Part shown: in pieces, positions 52,710 through 63,618 of the stretch
Layout of the letters: each line of letters opens with the position of its first letter
How positions within the stretch are numbered: the stretch's first letter is position 1
Origin: Sulfurisoma sp963709555
Lineage (GTDB): Bacteria; Pseudomonadota; Gammaproteobacteria; Burkholderiales; Rhodocyclaceae
Direction of reading: 5' to 3'
Assembly: GCA_963709555.1 (NCBI GenBank)
Contig: CAVPWR010000002.1
Span: 186,001 to 250,000 of the forward strand
DNA length: 64,000 nucleotides
Notes under the pieces: generated by a model
The model's database searches: none
Seen by the model: the letters and a program-made list of their open reading frames with translations, nothing else
Told to the model about the DNA's origin: nothing
Position numbers and translations under genes: made by a program

Positions 52710-52744
52710 TTGTTCACAAACTTATCCACAGAATTTGTGGGTAA
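52710..52744. promoter_or_regulatory. Cluster of three DnaA boxes
   Basis: TTGTTCACA (52710-52718, one mismatch), TTATCCACA (52722-52730, exact) and TTACCCACA on the opposite strand (52736-52744, one mismatch), 60-95 bp before priA. Confidence 0.65.
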
Positions 52745-52803
52745 GCCAAAAAGCCTTTCCGACCATGCAATTACCACCGAAAAGCGAGGTCGAGTCGAGA
52801 TTC

Positions 52804-54836
<2,033 letters not shown>

Positions 54837-54837
<1 letters not shown>

Positions 54838-55646
54838 TGGAAAAGCCGCAACGCCTTCTCGATGCCGCCATTGCGATCTACCTGATCGCCGCCGTGCTGG
54901 TCGCGCTGCTGATCGCCCGTGGCATCGTTGCCGCGGCCGATGTCGAAACCGAGCTGGCGAGCCGGGACGCCAAGGCCAATGCCGCCGCGACCGCGAAAGC
55001 GCTCGACACCGAGATCGGCAATCTGCGCCACCTGGCGCGGGTGTTCGCCACCGAGCGCAAAACCCTGCTGCAGGACATCGCGGCGGCACCCGACCCCAAC
55101 GACTTTATCTTCGACCTGGCCGAGGCCGTCGCGCGCTGGTTCCCGCACACCTTGGCCTTCACCGTCGCCGACGGCCAGGGCGTGCCGCTGGTGACGGACT
55201 TCAAGAACGGCATCGGACCGGTCTGCCTCGCCGATCTCAAGAAAAGCGCAGCCGGCAAGCTCGACAAGGTGCCGCTGCATGGCGCCGGCGGCATCAGCCA
55301 CCTCGACATCGTTGTGCCGGTGACCTTCCGTGACGGCAGGACGGGCAGCTTCATGGCCAGCTTCACCACCTCGGGCCTCGCCGGCCTGATGGGCGCCAGC
55401 GGCGATTCTCGCTTTGTTGTCAGCCTGGCGCCGTCCAATACACCCGTTGCGGCCAACGAGTTTCTCGCGCCGGTACCAGCGACCGACCTGCTGATCCGCG
55501 TCCGCCTCGACCCCAAATACCTCGAGGGCATCGAGAACGTGCGCCGGCGCGATCTGCTGATCTACGTCGGCGGCTTCGCCGCCTTCTCTCTGTTCGGTGT
55601 CGGCGTGCTGCTCTGGGCGCGCCTGCGCCGGCCTGCCGGCTCCTAA
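54837..55646 (+). CDS. Two-helix membrane protein with periplasmic cache-like domain
   Basis: 269 residues. Transmembrane helices at about 10-33 (AAIAIYLIAAVLVALLIARG) and 240-261 (LLIYVGGFAAFSLFGVGVLL) surround a periplasmic region. That region has features of cache sensors (FIFDLAEAVARWFPHTLAFTV, ADGQGVPLVTDF) but ends without any cytoplasmic output domain. It may be a truncated sensor or an independent ligand-binding protein. The start overlaps the priA stop, so it is coupled to priA; no functional link is obvious. Confidence 0.7.
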
Positions 55647-56870
55647 GCGCGGGCGCCGCGCAAGTACCAGCCGTAGCTCGCCGCCTGCAGCAGCACGAGC
55701 ACGACGAAGGTCCACTGGAAGGCATCGCGCTGGCCGTAGCCGCCGGCCGATAGCGCATCGACCAGCGCGCCGAAACCCCATTGCAGTCCGAAGGCGCCGG
55801 CGAAGGCGCCCAGGTTGAGCGCGGTATTGACGCGACCGGCGAGGGCCGCCGGGAACTGCGCCTGCAGCAGGGCGTAGGCAAGATTGCCGACCGAGAACAC
55901 CAGTCCGACGAAGAACCAGGTGGCCTGGGTCGGCAGCAGGTCGAGGGCGATGGCGGCGTTGGCCGCCACGCCCAGGCCCATGCCGACGAGCAGGATGCGT
56001 TCGGGCGGAATGCCGCGGCGCTTGAGCGGAATGACGAAGAAGGCGATGGCGAGGAAGCCCGCCAGCATGGCGATGCCGGTGAGCAGCAGGTGGAAGGCGG
56101 CGGCATCGCGACCCAGGCCGTTGAAATGCATCAGCCACGGCACGGCCCACAGCCCCTGTACGGCCATGAAGCCGCCGACGATCATCGCTGTCTGCGGCGC
56201 GTAGCGCCAGAAAACGCGGCTGTCGCAGGATCGCGCCGAGGCCGCGCAACTGTTCCGCCACCGTGTCGCCGGCGCCGTCCAGGTGGATACCGCTACGTAT
56301 AACTTTTTCCCTTTCGGGCGTGGAGAAAATCGCCGCGGCGGCCAGCAGCGCCAGCGCGGCCAGGGCGAAGAACACGCCGCGCCAGCCCGCGACGGGCAGG
56401 ATCCAGCCCAGCGGCGTGGTGGCGGTCAGCGCGCCAAGGCCGCCGGCGGCCATCACCGCGGCGTTGAGCGAGGCCTGGCGCTCGGCCGGAAACCACAGCG
56501 AGAAGGCCTTGAACGAGGCCATCAGGCAGGCCGAGACGCCGAGGCCGATCAGTGCCCGTGCCGTGGCCAGCCCGACGAGGCTGCTGCCGAGCGCGAAGAA
56601 GGCGCTGCCGGCGGCGGCGATCAGCAGCAGCGCCGCCTCGACCCGGCGCGGGCCGTAGCGGTCGAGCAGCAGTCCCAGCGGCAGCTGGAAGGCGCCGAAG
56701 GCGAGCAGGTAGGCGGAGGTCAGCAGGCCGAGGTCGGCGGCCGAGACGCCGAGGTCGCGGGTGAGTTCAGGCGCGATGACGGCATTGACGTTGCGCAGCA
56801 GGTAGGAGAGGTAGTAGCCGGCGGCGAACGGCAGGAAAACGCGCAGCCAGGGATTGGCGCGGTCAGTCAT
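55643..56870 (-). CDS. MFS transporter (one frame break)
   Basis: About 408 residues, 12 helices. N-terminal half: PFAAGYYLSYLLRNVNAVIAP, motif A LLLDRYGPRRVEA. C-terminal half from FWRYAPQTAMIVGGFMAVQGLW to the end. A surplus T in a TTTT run near 56214 separates them; removing it gives PRFWRYAPQ. The central cytoplasmic loop carries the stretch EREKVIRSGIHLDGAGDT, which shares DNA and peptide with YqaA. Its ATG lies in an 8-bp overlap (ATGACTGA) with the upstream ROK kinase, suggesting sugar or related uptake coupled to phosphorylation. Confidence 0.83.
56272..56309 (-). repeat. 38-bp coding repeat, copy in the MFS gene
   Basis: Partner of 10276-10313 (34/38 identical, same reading frame), encoding EKVIRSGIHLDGAG. 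The flanking DNA is unrelated beyond the segment. Confidence 0.7.
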
Positions 56871-57753
56871 TCCAGAGCCAGGCCGCGCCGCGCACCCCGG
56901 ACGAATCACCGTACTTCGCCTTGACCAGCCGGGTGTCGACGCGGTCGGAAAACACGTGGGCGCCCCACAGCGCGGGCACGCTGGCGTAGAGGCGGTCGAT
57001 GTTCGACATGCCGCCGCCGAGCACGATGACATCGGGATCGACGACGTTGATCACGGTGGCCAGCGCGCGCGCCAGCCGCGCCTCGTAACGGGCGAGCGTC
57101 GCTGCGCATTCGGCATCGCCCGCTGCGGCCTGCGCGACGATCTCCGCGGGGCTCAGCGCCGCCCCGCCCTGCTGCCGGTGGTCGCGGGCCATGCCCGGTC
57201 CCGAAAGGTATAGCTCGATGCAGCCCTTGCGCCCGCAGTAGCAAACGGGCCGATGGTGCTCTCCCGGCATCGGGTTGTGGCCCCACTCGCCGGCGATGGC
57301 GTTGGCGCCGGTCAGCACCTTGCCGTCGATCACGATGCCGCCGCCGACGCCGGTGCCGAGGATCACGCCGAACACCACCGCGGCGCCGGCGGCCGCGCCG
57401 TCGCTGGCCTCGGACAGGGCGAAGCAGTTGGCGTCGTTCATGATGCGCACCGGCCGGCCCAGCGCGGCTTCGAGGTCGCGGCGCAGCGGCTGGCCGATCA
57501 GGCAGGTCGAGTTGGCGTTCTTGATCAGGCCCGTGGCCTGCGATTCGGCGCCGGGAATGCCCACGCCTACCGTACCGCTGGCGCCGACCTTTTTCTCCGC
57601 TGCGGCCACCAGTCCGGCGATGGCCGCGACCGTGGCGGCGTAGTCGCCCTGCGGCGTGGCGACGCGTTCGCGCAGCAGTTCGACGCCGTCGGGCGCGAGC
57701 GCGACGATCTCGATCTTGGTGCCGCCGAGATCGATGCCCAGCCGCAGCGTCAT
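56863..57753 (-). CDS. ROK-family sugar kinase
   Basis: 296-residue cytoplasmic kinase. The N-terminal phosphate loop LGIDLGGTKIEIVAL, the sugar-site NDANCFALSEA, the hinge GVILGTGVGGGIVIDG and the Zn-binding H-x9-CxCGxxGC motif (ending CYCGRKGCIE) are all present. E-W-G-H-N is the ROK signature region. Likely a fructokinase or N-acetylhexosamine kinase. The gene overlaps AsmA upstream (ATGA, 4 bp) and the MFS gene downstream (8 bp), forming an AsmA-ROK-MFS operon. Confidence 0.92.
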   Translation of the reverse strand: MTLRLGIDLGGTKIEIVALAPDGVELLRERVATPQGDYAATVAAIAGLVAAAEKKVGASGTVGVGIPGAESQATGLIKNANSTCLIGQPLRRDLEAALGRPVRIMNDANCFALSEASDGAAAGAAVVFGVILGTGVGGGIVIDGKVLTGANAIAGEWGHNPMPGEHHRPVCYCGRKGCIELYLSGPGMARDHRQQGGAALSPAEIVAQAAAGDAECAATLARYEARLARALATVINVVDPDVIVLGGGMSNIDRLYASVPALWGAHVFSDRVDTRLVKAKYGDSSGVRGAAWLWND

Positions 57754-60150
57754 CGCTTGAACAGGCCCTTCAGCTTGTCCTGGACCTGCTCCTGGATCTT
57801 GTCCGTGGCCTTCTTCTGGATCTCCTGCTTCTTCTCCTCGATCTTGGCCTTGGCGGCCTCCTGCACCAGGCTGGCGAGTTCCAGTTTGTAGGAGACGGTG
57901 TCGAAGGGGCCGGTCAGGCGCACCGGCACGGTGACGCCCTTGAGATATTCGAGATCCTTGGCGCCCTGGCCGCCCGAGGTGTTCACGACGGTCGCCTTGG
58001 CCAGGTAGTCGAGGCGGCTGTTGCCGATGTCGATGTCGCCGGCGCCGCCCAGGCGCAGAAAGGGCGACTTGGCGGCGAGGTCGTCGTTATGGGCGACGCC
58101 GTTGGCGATCCTGAAAGAGCCGGTCAGTTCGGTGAAGTCGGTCTTGTCGGTGGCCTTCGCCGCCTGCACCACGTCCTGCCGGTTGGAAAATTTCGCCTTC
58201 AGTTCGCGAAAGGACTTGGCCAGGTCGATGCCCTTGATGGCGCCGTCCCTCAATGCGATGGAAGCGTTGCCGGCGAGCGCCTTCTTCATCGCCGTGACGG
58301 TGTCGCCGCGGGTGGTGATGTCGAGGTTCACAGAGCCGCGCCCTTCGAGCACGTCCCTTTCGAGAACATCCTTCAGCAGCGGGTTGATGTTCACGCCGGC
58401 GAGGTTCTGCTTCAGCGCCACGCTGTTGCCGTTGGCGTTCACCGACAGCGCGCCCGAGAGTGTGCCGTCGTAAAGGTTCATCGAATGCGGCGCGACGTCG
58501 AGCTTGCCCCCGGCGGCGTTGATGTTGAGGCGGACGTTGCTGGCCTTGACGTTCTGCACAGTAAGCGCGCCGACCTTGACCGTGCCGTGGAGGTTGAGCG
58601 ACTTCAGCGCCGAGAGGTCGATCTTCTCTTCGGCCGCCGCGCCCTTGGCCGCCGTGCCGCCAGCGCCGACTTTTCCTTCGCCGGCGCCCTTCTTTGCCGG
58701 CGGGAAATATTTGTTGACGTTGAGCTTGTCGATGTCGACATCGAAGCCGATGTCGGGCGGGGCGAATTTCGCGAGGCTGAACTTCGCCGCGATCTTCGAC
58801 TCGTCGAACTGGGTGTTGAGCGCGCCGTCGGCAGTCTGCTTGCCCCAGTTGGCGCGGGCGTGGCCGGCGAGCGGCAACTTGACCTGCTTCATCGGCATCT
58901 GCGGGCTGGCGATGTCGAGCTCGCCGGCAGAGCTTGGGCAGCTCGACCGTCGTCGCCTCCACCTGCACGGCGACCGGGCTGGAAAGCTTGCCCTTGGCCG
59001 AAGTCTCGCCGACCTTGGCGTCGAGGTCGAGGTCCAGCTTCGCGATCTTCACCGCCTTGGCCGAGCCCTCGACGCCGGCCAGGCCGATCGTCGCGGCGAT
59101 AGCCTTCTGCGCGCCGGTGAGGTTGGCGGTCAGCGCGATCTTCTCGCCGCTGGCCTTCTCCGGCGTGAGGGATAGCTTGGGCGCCTCGAGCCTGACGTCG
59201 AAGGCGTCCCCCCCTTTTTTGTCGGAGGTGTCGGCGCCCAGCCTGCCCTTGGCGGCCAGCGCGAGCTTGTCGATCGCCACGCTGCTGGTCGCCGGCTGCA
59301 GCGCGAGGCGGGTGGCGGAGAGCGTCAGGTCGAGGCCCTGCACCCCTGCCACTTCACCCTTGGCCGCCAGCGTGAGGCTGTCGGCCGTCACGGCCTTGCT
59401 GTCAGGCTGCAGGCCGAGGCTGGCGGCGGCGAGCTTGAGGTCCAGCCCCCTGGCGCCCGGCAGTTCGCCCTTGACGGTGGCATCGAGCTTGGCCAGGCCG
59501 AAATCGTTCTTCGCCAGGTCGTAGCGATAGCGGCCGCTGATCTTGACGTCGGCGGCCGTCTTCGGCTTGTCGGCGGTGACCCGCGCGGCCAGTTCCAGCG
59601 GTCCCTCGGCGGCGTTGGCGAGGTGGCCGGTGGTCAGCGTCAGGCCCGACGCCGCGTAGGTCGCGCCGCCCTGCTCGTCGCGGAAGGTGAGCTGGCTGTT
59701 CGTCATCTTGATGCCGGCGATGTCGAACTTCACCAGCGGGCTCGGCTCCTTGTCCGGCGCCAGCAGGTCGGCGATGTTGAGCGTGCCGTCCTTGCGGCGG
59801 ATCAGCACCGCCTTGGCACCGGCCACCTCGATGGTGTCGACCACGATCTGCTTCGATAGCAATGGCATCACCGCCACCGAGATGCGGGCCGAGTCGAGGG
59901 CGAGGAATTCCTTGTCGCTCTTGTGCTCCGACAGCGACAGCTTGCCGACCTTGACGCCGAGGCTGGGCCAGAACGCCAGCTCGAGCGGGCCGTCGATCTT
60001 CAGGCCGCGCTGCTTCTTCTCCTGCACCACCTTGGCCAGCTCGGTCTTGATGAAGTTGGCATCGAACTTGGCCATGACGAAGGCGACACCGGCGGCGATG
60101 ATGACCAGCAGCACGGCGATGGCGATGCCGGCGATCCTGAGCGCTTTCAT
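57750..60150 (-). CDS. AsmA-family envelope protein (one frame break)
   Basis: About 800 residues. An N-terminal membrane anchor (MKALRIAGIAIAVLLVIIAAG) is followed by a long periplasmic beta-rich region of the AsmA/YhdP bridge-like type, implicated in phospholipid transport between membranes. Evidence: KIDGPLELAFWPSLGVKVGK, GGTYAASGLTLTTG, and two similar internal units ending GLQPDSKAV and ALQPATSSV. The C-terminal GVTVPVRLTGPFDTVSYKLE is the AsmA C-terminal block, and the tail is Lys/Gln-rich. A surplus T near 58936 breaks the frame at VELPKL/AGELDIASPQ. First gene of the AsmA-ROK-MFS unit. Confidence 0.88.
58654..58676 (+). repeat. Dispersed 20-bp motif, copy 12
   Basis: GTGCCGCCAGCGCCGACTTTT in the AsmA gene, read as G-K-V-G-A-G-G-T in a low-complexity Gly/Ala/Lys linker. 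Confidence 0.65.
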
Positions 60151-60222
60151 TTGGATTTTTCCTGTGCGGAAGCGTAAAGTTAAAGATTAGCAGAACGCGC
60201 TAACTCACCCGGGAGAACAACC

Positions 60223-60795
60223 ATGAAAATTGCTGCCATCACCGCTGCGCTGATCTTCGCCGCTTCCACTTCCGCCTTCGCCGTTTCCGGCGGCATCGAC
60301 AGCATCAAGGCCGAGCCCAATCCCGCCAAGGTCGGCCAGCCGGTCAAGATCACCGTCAGCGGCGACAGCTCCGAGTCGACGCTCTGCGGCCTGCTCACCA
60401 TCTTCGGCGACGGCAAGGACGAGCGCAGCAACGTCGGCGGCAAGGACGGCCCCTTCCCGAAAACGGCGACCTACACCTACGCCAAGCCTGGCACCTACAC
60501 CGTCAAGGCCGAGGGCCGCAAGGTCGGCATGTCCTTCGGCTGCCCCGGCACCGCCGAAGCCAAGCTGGTGGTCGAAGCCGCGCCCGCCGCCGCGCCGGCC
60601 AAGGGTGCCGCTGCTGCTGGTCCGGCCTGCCCCGAGGGCTACAAGCTGAAGGGCAAGGCCGGCAAGGCAGGCGATTTCACCTGCAGCGCCGGCAAGGATG
60701 CGAAGAAGCCGGAGAAGGTGATGGACTGCGCCGACGGCCTCGAATATTTCCAGACCAAGACCGCGCTGGGCTGCCGCAAGGTCGGCAAGAAGTAG
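60223..60795 (+). CDS. Secreted PKD-like, Cys-rich protein
   Basis: 190 residues with a signal peptide (MKIAAITAALIFAASTSAFA). A PKD/Ig-like beta domain of about 85 residues (IKAEPNPAKVGQPVKITVSG ... YTYAKPGTYTVKAEG) is followed by an Ala-rich linker. The C-terminal module has four cysteines (ACPEGYKLKGK, DFTCSAG, VMDCADG, ALGCRK), probably two disulfides. No known activity. It is divergent from AsmA across 72 bp and leads a run of exported proteins. Confidence 0.75.
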   Translation: MKIAAITAALIFAASTSAFAVSGGIDSIKAEPNPAKVGQPVKITVSGDSSESTLCGLLTIFGDGKDERSNVGGKDGPFPKTATYTYAKPGTYTVKAEGRKVGMSFGCPGTAEAKLVVEAAPAAAPAKGAAAAGPACPEGYKLKGKAGKAGDFTCSAGKDAKKPEKVMDCADGLEYFQTKTALGCRKVGKK

Positions 60796-60848
60796 CGTAG
60801 ATGCTGCACAGCCACCGCATCTTTCAACTTTTCAGTGAAGGAACGAAC

Positions 60849-61313
60849 ATGATCCGCACCACCCTGTCCGCCGTCGCACTTACATTCGCGCTGACCTCCG
60901 CGGCCAGCGCACAGCAATACGTCTATCCCGCCAAGGGCCAGTCGCCCGAGCAGCAGCAGAGCGACGAAGCCGCCTGCCATACCTGGGCGATACAGCAGAC
61001 CGGCTTCGATCCCGCCAAACCGGCAGCCGCCCCGGCCGCCCCGCCCCCGGGAACGACGGCGACCGGCACCACGGCCGGTGCCGGCGCGCGCGGTGCGGCG
61101 CGCGGTGCGGTGGTCGGTGCTGCCGTTGGTGGCGACACAGGCACTGCGGCCGCTGCCGGTGCTGTGGCCGCCCGCGGCCAGAGCCGCCGCCAGAATGCCG
61201 CCGCTTCGCAGCAGGCACAGCAGCAGCAGGCGGCGACGACGTCGCAAGGGCAGACGGCCTATGCCAACGCCCGCGGCGCCTGCCTCTCCGGCCGCGGTTA
61301 TACGGTCAAGTGA
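60849..61313 (+). CDS. Glycine-zipper family exported protein
   Basis: 154 residues. Signal peptide MIRTTLSAVALTFALTSAASA, then DEAACHTWAIQQTGFDP. A Pro/Ala linker and a glycine-zipper core follow (GARGAARGAVVGAAVGGDTG), of the kind that packs helices in membranes. A C-terminal Gln-rich helix ends in ACLSGRGYTVK. The family appears with DUF3300/DUF2950 genes in several proteobacteria. The ATG at 60849 follows GAAGGAACGA. Confidence 0.78.
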   Translation: MIRTTLSAVALTFALTSAASAQQYVYPAKGQSPEQQQSDEAACHTWAIQQTGFDPAKPAAAPAAPPPGTTATGTTAGAGARGAARGAVVGAAVGGDTGTAAAAGAVAARGQSRRQNAAASQQAQQQQAATTSQGQTAYANARGACLSGRGYTVK

Positions 61314-61342
61314 AGCGCACTGATCCCTGACATGGAGCACCC

Positions 61343-62590
61343 ATGACGACTCTTTCTAGTACACGGAAGCACAAGGGCTGCCGCCGCTGGCACGGGCTGA
61401 CGATCATCGCCTCCCTGGTCGCCGCGCTGTCCGCGACCAACGCGCCGGCGCAGGCGCCGGCCGCCCCGACGGGTGCAGCAGCCGTTCCCGCGGCAACGCA
61501 GCTCGAAACCCTCGTCTCCCGCATCGCGCTGTATCCGGACGACCTGGTCTCCATCATCCTGCCGGCGGCGACCAACCCGCTGCAGCTGGTACAGGCCGAC
61601 CGCTTCCTCGAAAAGCGCAAGTCCGATCCCAAGGCGCCAATCGACGAAAAGTGGGACGACGCGGTGAAGACCCTGCTCAACTATCCCGAGGTCGTCAAGA
61701 GCATGAGCGCCGATCTCGACTGGACATCGCAGCTGGGCGAAGCCGTCGTCGCCGACCAGGGCGCGGTGCTCGACGCGGTCCAGACTTTCCGCCGCAAGAC
61801 TCAGGCGGCCGGCAACCTCAAGAGCGACCAGAAGCAGACCGTGGTGGTGGAGAAGGAAATCATCAAGATCGTCCCCGCCGACCCGCAGGTGATCTACGTG
61901 CCGCAGTACAACCCGAGCACGGTGGTTGTTTACGGCGGCTACTCTTCCTGGGGCTACTACCCCGCACCCTACCCCTCCTATTACTATCCCTATGCGCCGG
62001 GCGCGGCCTTGGCCACCGGCCTGATCTGGGGCGCGGCGATCGGTGCGGCATGGAACGGTGGCCACTACAACACCAACTGGGGTGGCGGCGGCAACAATAC
62101 CATCAACGTCAATCGCAACACGAGTATCCAGGGCGGCAGTCGCACCACCAACGTCGCTGCGGGCGGCGGCACCCAATGGAAATCCAACAAGCAGCCGGGC
62201 CAGGTCAGCAGTTCGGTCGGCAAGCAGCCCTCGGGCGGCCGTGCCGGCGACGCGCGGCCGTCGGGAGGCGGCCGTGATGCCGGCGGCGGGGCTCGTCCCT
62301 CGACCCAGCCTGCCGGTGGCCGCGACATGGGCGGCGGTCGTGATGGAGGCGGCGGTGCCTTCGGCGGCGCCGGCGGCTCGGGCCGCGATGCGCACATGGA
62401 CAGCTCGCGCGGTGCGTCGAGCCGCGATGCCATGGGCGGCAGCCGCGGCGGGGCGAGCGCGGGTTCGCGCCAGGCGCCGAGCGGTGGCGCCCGAGCCAGT
62501 AGCGGCGGCGGCGGTGCCCGAGCCAGTGGCGGCGGTGGAGGTGGCGCCCGCGGTGGTGGAGGCGGTGGCGGCGGCCGCGGCCGTCGCTAG
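61343..62590 (+). CDS. DUF3300 exported protein with Gly/Ser-rich tail
   Basis: 415 residues. A signal sequence of about 36 residues precedes the DUF3300 block: LVSRIALYPDDLVSIILPAA, KWDDAVKTLLNYPEVVKSM and PADPQVIYVPQYNPSTVVVY. A Tyr/Pro-rich stretch (PAPYPSYYYPYAP) and a hydrophobic AALATGLIWGAAIGAAW follow. The last 150 residues are Gly/Ser/Arg low complexity ending GRGRR. Function unknown; pairs with DUF2950 behind it. Confidence 0.85.
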   Translation: MTTLSSTRKHKGCRRWHGLTIIASLVAALSATNAPAQAPAAPTGAAAVPAATQLETLVSRIALYPDDLVSIILPAATNPLQLVQADRFLEKRKSDPKAPIDEKWDDAVKTLLNYPEVVKSMSADLDWTSQLGEAVVADQGAVLDAVQTFRRKTQAAGNLKSDQKQTVVVEKEIIKIVPADPQVIYVPQYNPSTVVVYGGYSSWGYYPAPYPSYYYPYAPGAALATGLIWGAAIGAAWNGGHYNTNWGGGGNNTINVNRNTSIQGGSRTTNVAAGGGTQWKSNKQPGQVSSSVGKQPSGGRAGDARPSGGGRDAGGGARPSTQPAGGRDMGGGRDGGGGAFGGAGGSGRDAHMDSSRGASSRDAMGGSRGGASAGSRQAPSGGARASSGGGGARASGGGGGGARGGGGGGGGRGRR

Positions 62591-62599
62591 GAGGTGACC

Positions 62600-63562
62600 A
62601 TGAATCCCAACCGTGCAAACAACAAAGCGATGACTCCCATGACCTCATACGGAATCAAGGCCGGGCTGAGCCGGCTGGCACTGGTCTTCCTGCTGGCGTT
62701 GCCGCTGGCCGCCACGGCGGCGGACCAGCAAACATTCGCCACCCCGGAAGCCGCGGTCGATGCTCTTCTGGCGGCCCTCAAGGCCAATGACGAAGCGGCG
62801 CTGACGGCCATCTTCGGCGACAGGCACAAGGAGATGACCGACAGCGGTGACGCGGCGCAAAACGCCGTCGCGCGCGCGACGGCGGCGGAGGCGCTGGCCA
62901 CATTCCGAGTGCTCGACAGTCGCGGCGAAGATCGCCGCGTGCTGCTGATGGGCGCCAATGCCTGGCCTATGCCGATCCCGCTGGTGAAAACGGGCAACGC
63001 TTGGCGCTTCGCCACAGAGCAAGGCGTCGACGAACTGCTGAACCGGCGCATTGGCGGCAACGAGCGCAACGCAATCTATGTGCTGCGGGCCTATGTCGAC
63101 GCCCAGCGTCAGTACGCCGTGGTGGACCGCGACGGCGACGGCGTGCTGCAGTACGCGCAGAAACTCGCCAGCACGCCGGGCAAGCATGACGGCCTCTACT
63201 GGCCTGCCGATGCCGCCAAGGGCGAGGAAGAGAGCCCCTTCGGGCCGTTGATTGCTGCCAGTTCGGCTTATTTCAAAGGTCACCAGAAGGGCGATCCCTA
63301 TCGCGGCTACCACTTCCGCATCCTCACGCGCCAGGGCAAGGGCGCGCCGGGCGGTGCCTACAGCTACGTCATCAACGGCCGCATGATCGCCGGCTTCGCC
63401 ATGGTCGCCTACCCGTACGACCACGGCGCGAGCGGCGTGATGAGTTTCATCGTCAATCACAACGGCAAGGTGTACGAGCGCAATCTCGGCCCGAACACCG
63501 AGAAGGCCGTGGCCAAGATGACGTCCTTCGATCCGGCCGGCTGGAAGGAAGTCGCGCCCTGA
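62600..63562 (+). CDS. DUF2950 exported protein
   Basis: 320 residues. The N-terminal hydrophobic segment LALVFLLALPLAATAA is a signal peptide. DUF2950 blocks follow: FATPEAAVDALLAALKAND, RNAIYVLRAYVDAQRQYA, PFGPLIAASSAYFKGHQKGD, PYRGYHFRILTRQG and FAMVAYPYDHGASGVMSFIV. The ATG at 62600 is preferred over a GTG six bases upstream because GGAGG is correctly spaced. Periplasmic; role unknown. Separated by 9 bp from DUF3300. Confidence 0.88.
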   Translation: MNPNRANNKAMTPMTSYGIKAGLSRLALVFLLALPLAATAADQQTFATPEAAVDALLAALKANDEAALTAIFGDRHKEMTDSGDAAQNAVARATAAEALATFRVLDSRGEDRRVLLMGANAWPMPIPLVKTGNAWRFATEQGVDELLNRRIGGNERNAIYVLRAYVDAQRQYAVVDRDGDGVLQYAQKLASTPGKHDGLYWPADAAKGEEESPFGPLIAASSAYFKGHQKGDPYRGYHFRILTRQGKGAPGGAYSYVINGRMIAGFAMVAYPYDHGASGVMSFIVNHNGKVYERNLGPNTEKAVAKMTSFDPAGWKEVAP

Positions 63563-63618
63563 GCCTGTGATCACCGCTGGCGGCGCCCGGCGCCGCCAGC
63601 GTGCGCGGACGACATGTT

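Larger units (their letters stand above)
52472..52803. other. DnaA-box-bearing spacer before priA
   Basis: 332 bp with no gene. It contains a GGGCAGTGCCCC dyad next to the hemE stop, then a relatively A/T-rich central part (around 52620-52680) and four DnaA-like boxes. A short upstream extension of the priA frame exists but lacks a ribosome site. Confidence 0.6.

Noticed and set aside
57571..57595. Another weak motif copy in the ROK kinase gene
   Set aside because: CTGGCGCCGACCTTTTT matches only the core loosely (three or more differences). Not counted.
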